Assembly (NCBI RefSeq): GCF_004354015.1
Contig: NZ_SMRU01000043.1
Coordinates: 1-32,830, forward strand
Direction: 5' to 3'
Length of the DNA: 32,830 bases
DNA from: Arthrobacter terricola
GTDB taxonomy: Bacteria; Actinomycetota; Actinomycetes; Actinomycetales; Micrococcaceae
In this document: one piece after another, positions 31,481 to 32,830 of the stretch
Position numbering within the stretch: position 1 is the first letter of the stretch
Layout of the letters: each line of letters begins with the position of its first letter
The notes under the pieces: model-generated
Told to the model about the DNA's origin: nothing
Databases searched by the model: none
The model's input: only the letters and a program-made list of their open reading frames with translations
Program-made: the position numbers and the translations under genes

Positions 31481-31569
31481 TTTGGGCTCCTCTTCGATAA
31501 TTCTGTTGTTTCTTTTCTCAAACGCGCCGACGAATACGGGCTCATCGGCCATTCAATGGGCACGCACAA

Positions 31570-31602
31570 GGGCGACGTCGGGCCGTAAGCCCGACGTCGC
31601 CC
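31570..31602 (-). terminator. Hairpin terminator after the ABC transporter genes
   Basis: A perfect 14-bp inverted repeat (31570-31583 with 31589-31602, GGGCGACGTCGGGC and complement, loop of 5) lies 21 nt after the stop of the substrate-binding protein. The T content that follows is low. It separates the transporter unit from the amine oxidase gene. Confidence 0.7.
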
Positions 31603-31623
31603 TCATGCTGAACGGCGCCCTTG

Positions 31624-32490
31624 TCAGAGTTCGCTGGGTGCGCCGGGCTCGCCGACGGCGGGATCCATTCCGTACTTATCGAGGATCTTCTTGATGGTGC
31701 CGTCCGCCCGGAGCTTCTGGATGTCGTCGTCGATCGCCTTGCCGAGGGTCTGGTTGTCGAGGCTGGAGGGCAGCATGACCTGGCCGACGGAGGCGAACTG
31801 CGGGACGTTCGGGTTGGGCTTGACGTTGACTACCTGGGCGCCGTCGATAGGCGCTGACTTGAACCGGTACTTCGCGGAAGCGGCGGATGCCACGACGGCG
31901 TCGATGCGTCCTGCCTTGAGGTCCGCGTAGATGGACTCGTCGTCCTGGTAGATCTTGAAGTTGTCTCCGAGCCACTTTTGCAGGCTGTCGTTCCAGAGGT
32001 TGCCGGCGACCGAGCCGACCTTCTTGCCCGCAAGGTCGTCACTGGTCAGGCCGGTCTTCGAGATGATCGCCTGCGGATCGCTCCAGAGCGGGGTGCTCAT
32101 GTAGACGATGCTCGAGCGTGCCTTGGTGCGCAGCCAGTTTCCGGATCCGATGTCGACGCGCTTGGACTGCACGGAGGGGATGACCGCACCGGCGCCGCCG
32201 GAGGAGCTGACGGTGACCTGGAGGCATTCGAGCTTGGCGATCTCGCCGATCAGGTCACCTTCCATGCCGGTGACCTGGTCGCCGTTGAGGATGGTTGCAG
32301 GTGCGTAGTCGTAGCTCGCGACGGTGAGTTGGCCTTGCGTGAGGGTTTTGAGGCCGTCGTGGGCGGGTTTGCAGCTGGAATTGCTGCTGGCATTGTCGGT
32401 GCCTCCGCAGGCTGCGAGGGAGAGGGCGAGCAGGCCGGCGGCGGTGCCGGCCGAAAGCGCGCGCACGAGGACGCGGGGAGTGCGTGACAT
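31624..32490 (-). CDS. ABC transporter substrate-binding lipoprotein, amino-acid (family 3) type
   Basis: The 288-residue precursor has a basic N-terminus, a hydrophobic stretch and the lipobox LAAC (Cys28), so it is anchored to the outer face of the membrane. The mature part has the bi-lobed family-3 fold: LTVASYDYAPATILNGDQVTGMEGDLIGEIAK near the start, VDIGSGNWLRTKAR, DLAGKKVGSVAG, and VASAASAKYRF in the second lobe. An AGAAGAA stretch precedes ATG 32490. Family members bind polar amino acids, opines or polyamine-like ligands. The residue for the alpha-carboxylate usually seen as Arg in the TxxR motif is matched by LRTKAR only in part, so the ligand may not be a standard amino acid. It follows the permease by 42 bp. 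Confidence 0.9.
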   Translation of the reverse strand: MSRTPRVLVRALSAGTAAGLLALSLAACGGTDNASSNSSCKPAHDGLKTLTQGQLTVASYDYAPATILNGDQVTGMEGDLIGEIAKLECLQVTVSSSGGAGAVIPSVQSKRVDIGSGNWLRTKARSSIVYMSTPLWSDPQAIISKTGLTSDDLAGKKVGSVAGNLWNDSLQKWLGDNFKIYQDDESIYADLKAGRIDAVVASAASAKYRFKSAPIDGAQVVNVKPNPNVPQFASVGQVMLPSSLDNQTLGKAIDDDIQKLRADGTIKKILDKYGMDPAVGEPGAPSEL

Positions 32491-32532
32491 GGTTCTTCTT
32501 TCTTTGCTGTGGTGTTGGAGATGTGGGGGTGT

Positions 32533-32830
32533 TTAGTTGCGTTGGAGGTGGCGGTTGAGGCGTTGTTCGAGGAGTTTGACGAGGGCGAGGAAGAGGAGGG
32601 TGAGGGTGCCGTAGAGGATGGAGGTGAGGAGGTAGACGGAGAGGTATTGGAAGGTGATGGAGCCGATTTCGAAGGCTTTGGACATGAGTTCGGGCACGGC
32701 GATGACGAAGGCGAGGGCGCTGCCTTGGAAGACGAGGACGGCGAGTCCTGCCAGGGGCGGGGTGGAGATGCGCAGGGCTTGGGGGAGGATGATGATGCGG
32801 AATCCGGTGAAGCCGGACAGTCCGGAGGTG
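32533..32830 (-). CDS. ABC transporter permease, C-terminal part (5' end outside window)
   Basis: The minus strand reads open from the right edge to TAA at 32533-32535, about 98 residues. It contains the EAA loop of amino-acid permeases (GFTGFRIIILPQALR, then PPLAGLAVLVFQGSALAFVIAVPELM), two or three membrane helices (SVYLLTSILYGTLTLLFLAL) and a basic end KLLEQRLNRHLQRN. This is the HisM/GlnP type that pairs with family-3 binding proteins, as the next gene confirms. A second permease and an ATPase are expected beyond the window. Confidence 0.88.
   Translation of the reverse strand, partial: TSGLSGFTGFRIIILPQALRISTPPLAGLAVLVFQGSALAFVIAVPELMSKAFEIGSITFQYLSVYLLTSILYGTLTLLFLALVKLLEQRLNRHLQRN

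Overview
The window reads as chromosomal DNA of a high-GC actinobacterium of the Arthrobacter/Paenarthrobacter type. The 830-residue dimethylglycine oxidase, the soxBDAG order and the gene neighbourhood all resemble the dmg and sox clusters known from Arthrobacter. The genes are dense and mostly joined by short overlaps. No rRNA, tRNA, CRISPR array, prophage or insertion sequence was seen.

Left block (1-11300). After the tail of a permease (1-228) comes a minus-strand operon purU-dmg-fchA-folD (5402 down to 325). It oxidises dimethylglycine with capture of the methyl group as 5,10-methylene-THF, then carries that one-carbon unit to formate. Divergent from it is an FCD-type GntR regulator. Next come an IclR regulator, a creatinase (creatine to sarcosine plus urea) and an MHS-type MFS transporter; transporter and creatinase form one minus-strand operon. 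A gene-poor stretch of about 700 bp (9887-10609) holds a strong promoter, paired 24-bp repeats, a 79-bp palindromic element also found at 7082, and a G-quadruplex tract.

Middle block (10610-20307). A second FCD-GntR paralogue is divergent from the plus-strand operon glyA-soxB-soxD-soxA-soxG-sdaA-purU, which ends at a textbook terminator. Together with the left block it gives a route creatine or dimethylglycine -> sarcosine -> glycine + methylene-THF -> serine -> pyruvate + ammonia. Surplus methylene-THF leaves as formate through FolD, the FchA-like protein and two PurU paralogues. No catalase for the peroxide made by the oxidases lies in the window.

Right block (20371-32830). On the minus strand are a 2-hydroxyacid dehydrogenase and an aminotransferase (overlapping genes), a third GntR, an MFS transporter and a fourth GntR. 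On the plus strand is a unit of FAD amine-oxidase-like enzyme, DapA-like lyase/deaminase and PatD-like aldehyde dehydrogenase. Convergent to it are a flavin amine oxidase and the substrate-binding protein and permease of an amino-acid-type ABC transporter, cut by the window edge. The substrate of this block is not known to me.

Two regulatory motifs can be read by eye. A TATATCAG-type palindrome lies upstream of purU-dmg, glyA-sox and the aminotransferase. A GATCAAAGATC palindrome lies in the promoters of the second MFS gene and the FAD/DapA/ALDH operon. They match two pairs of GntR paralogues with near-identical recognition helices. The most notable coding observation is that FolD lacks the catalytic cyclohydrolase lysine (Ile53 in its place) and overlaps a gene of the FchA/cyclodeaminase family that could supply the missing step.
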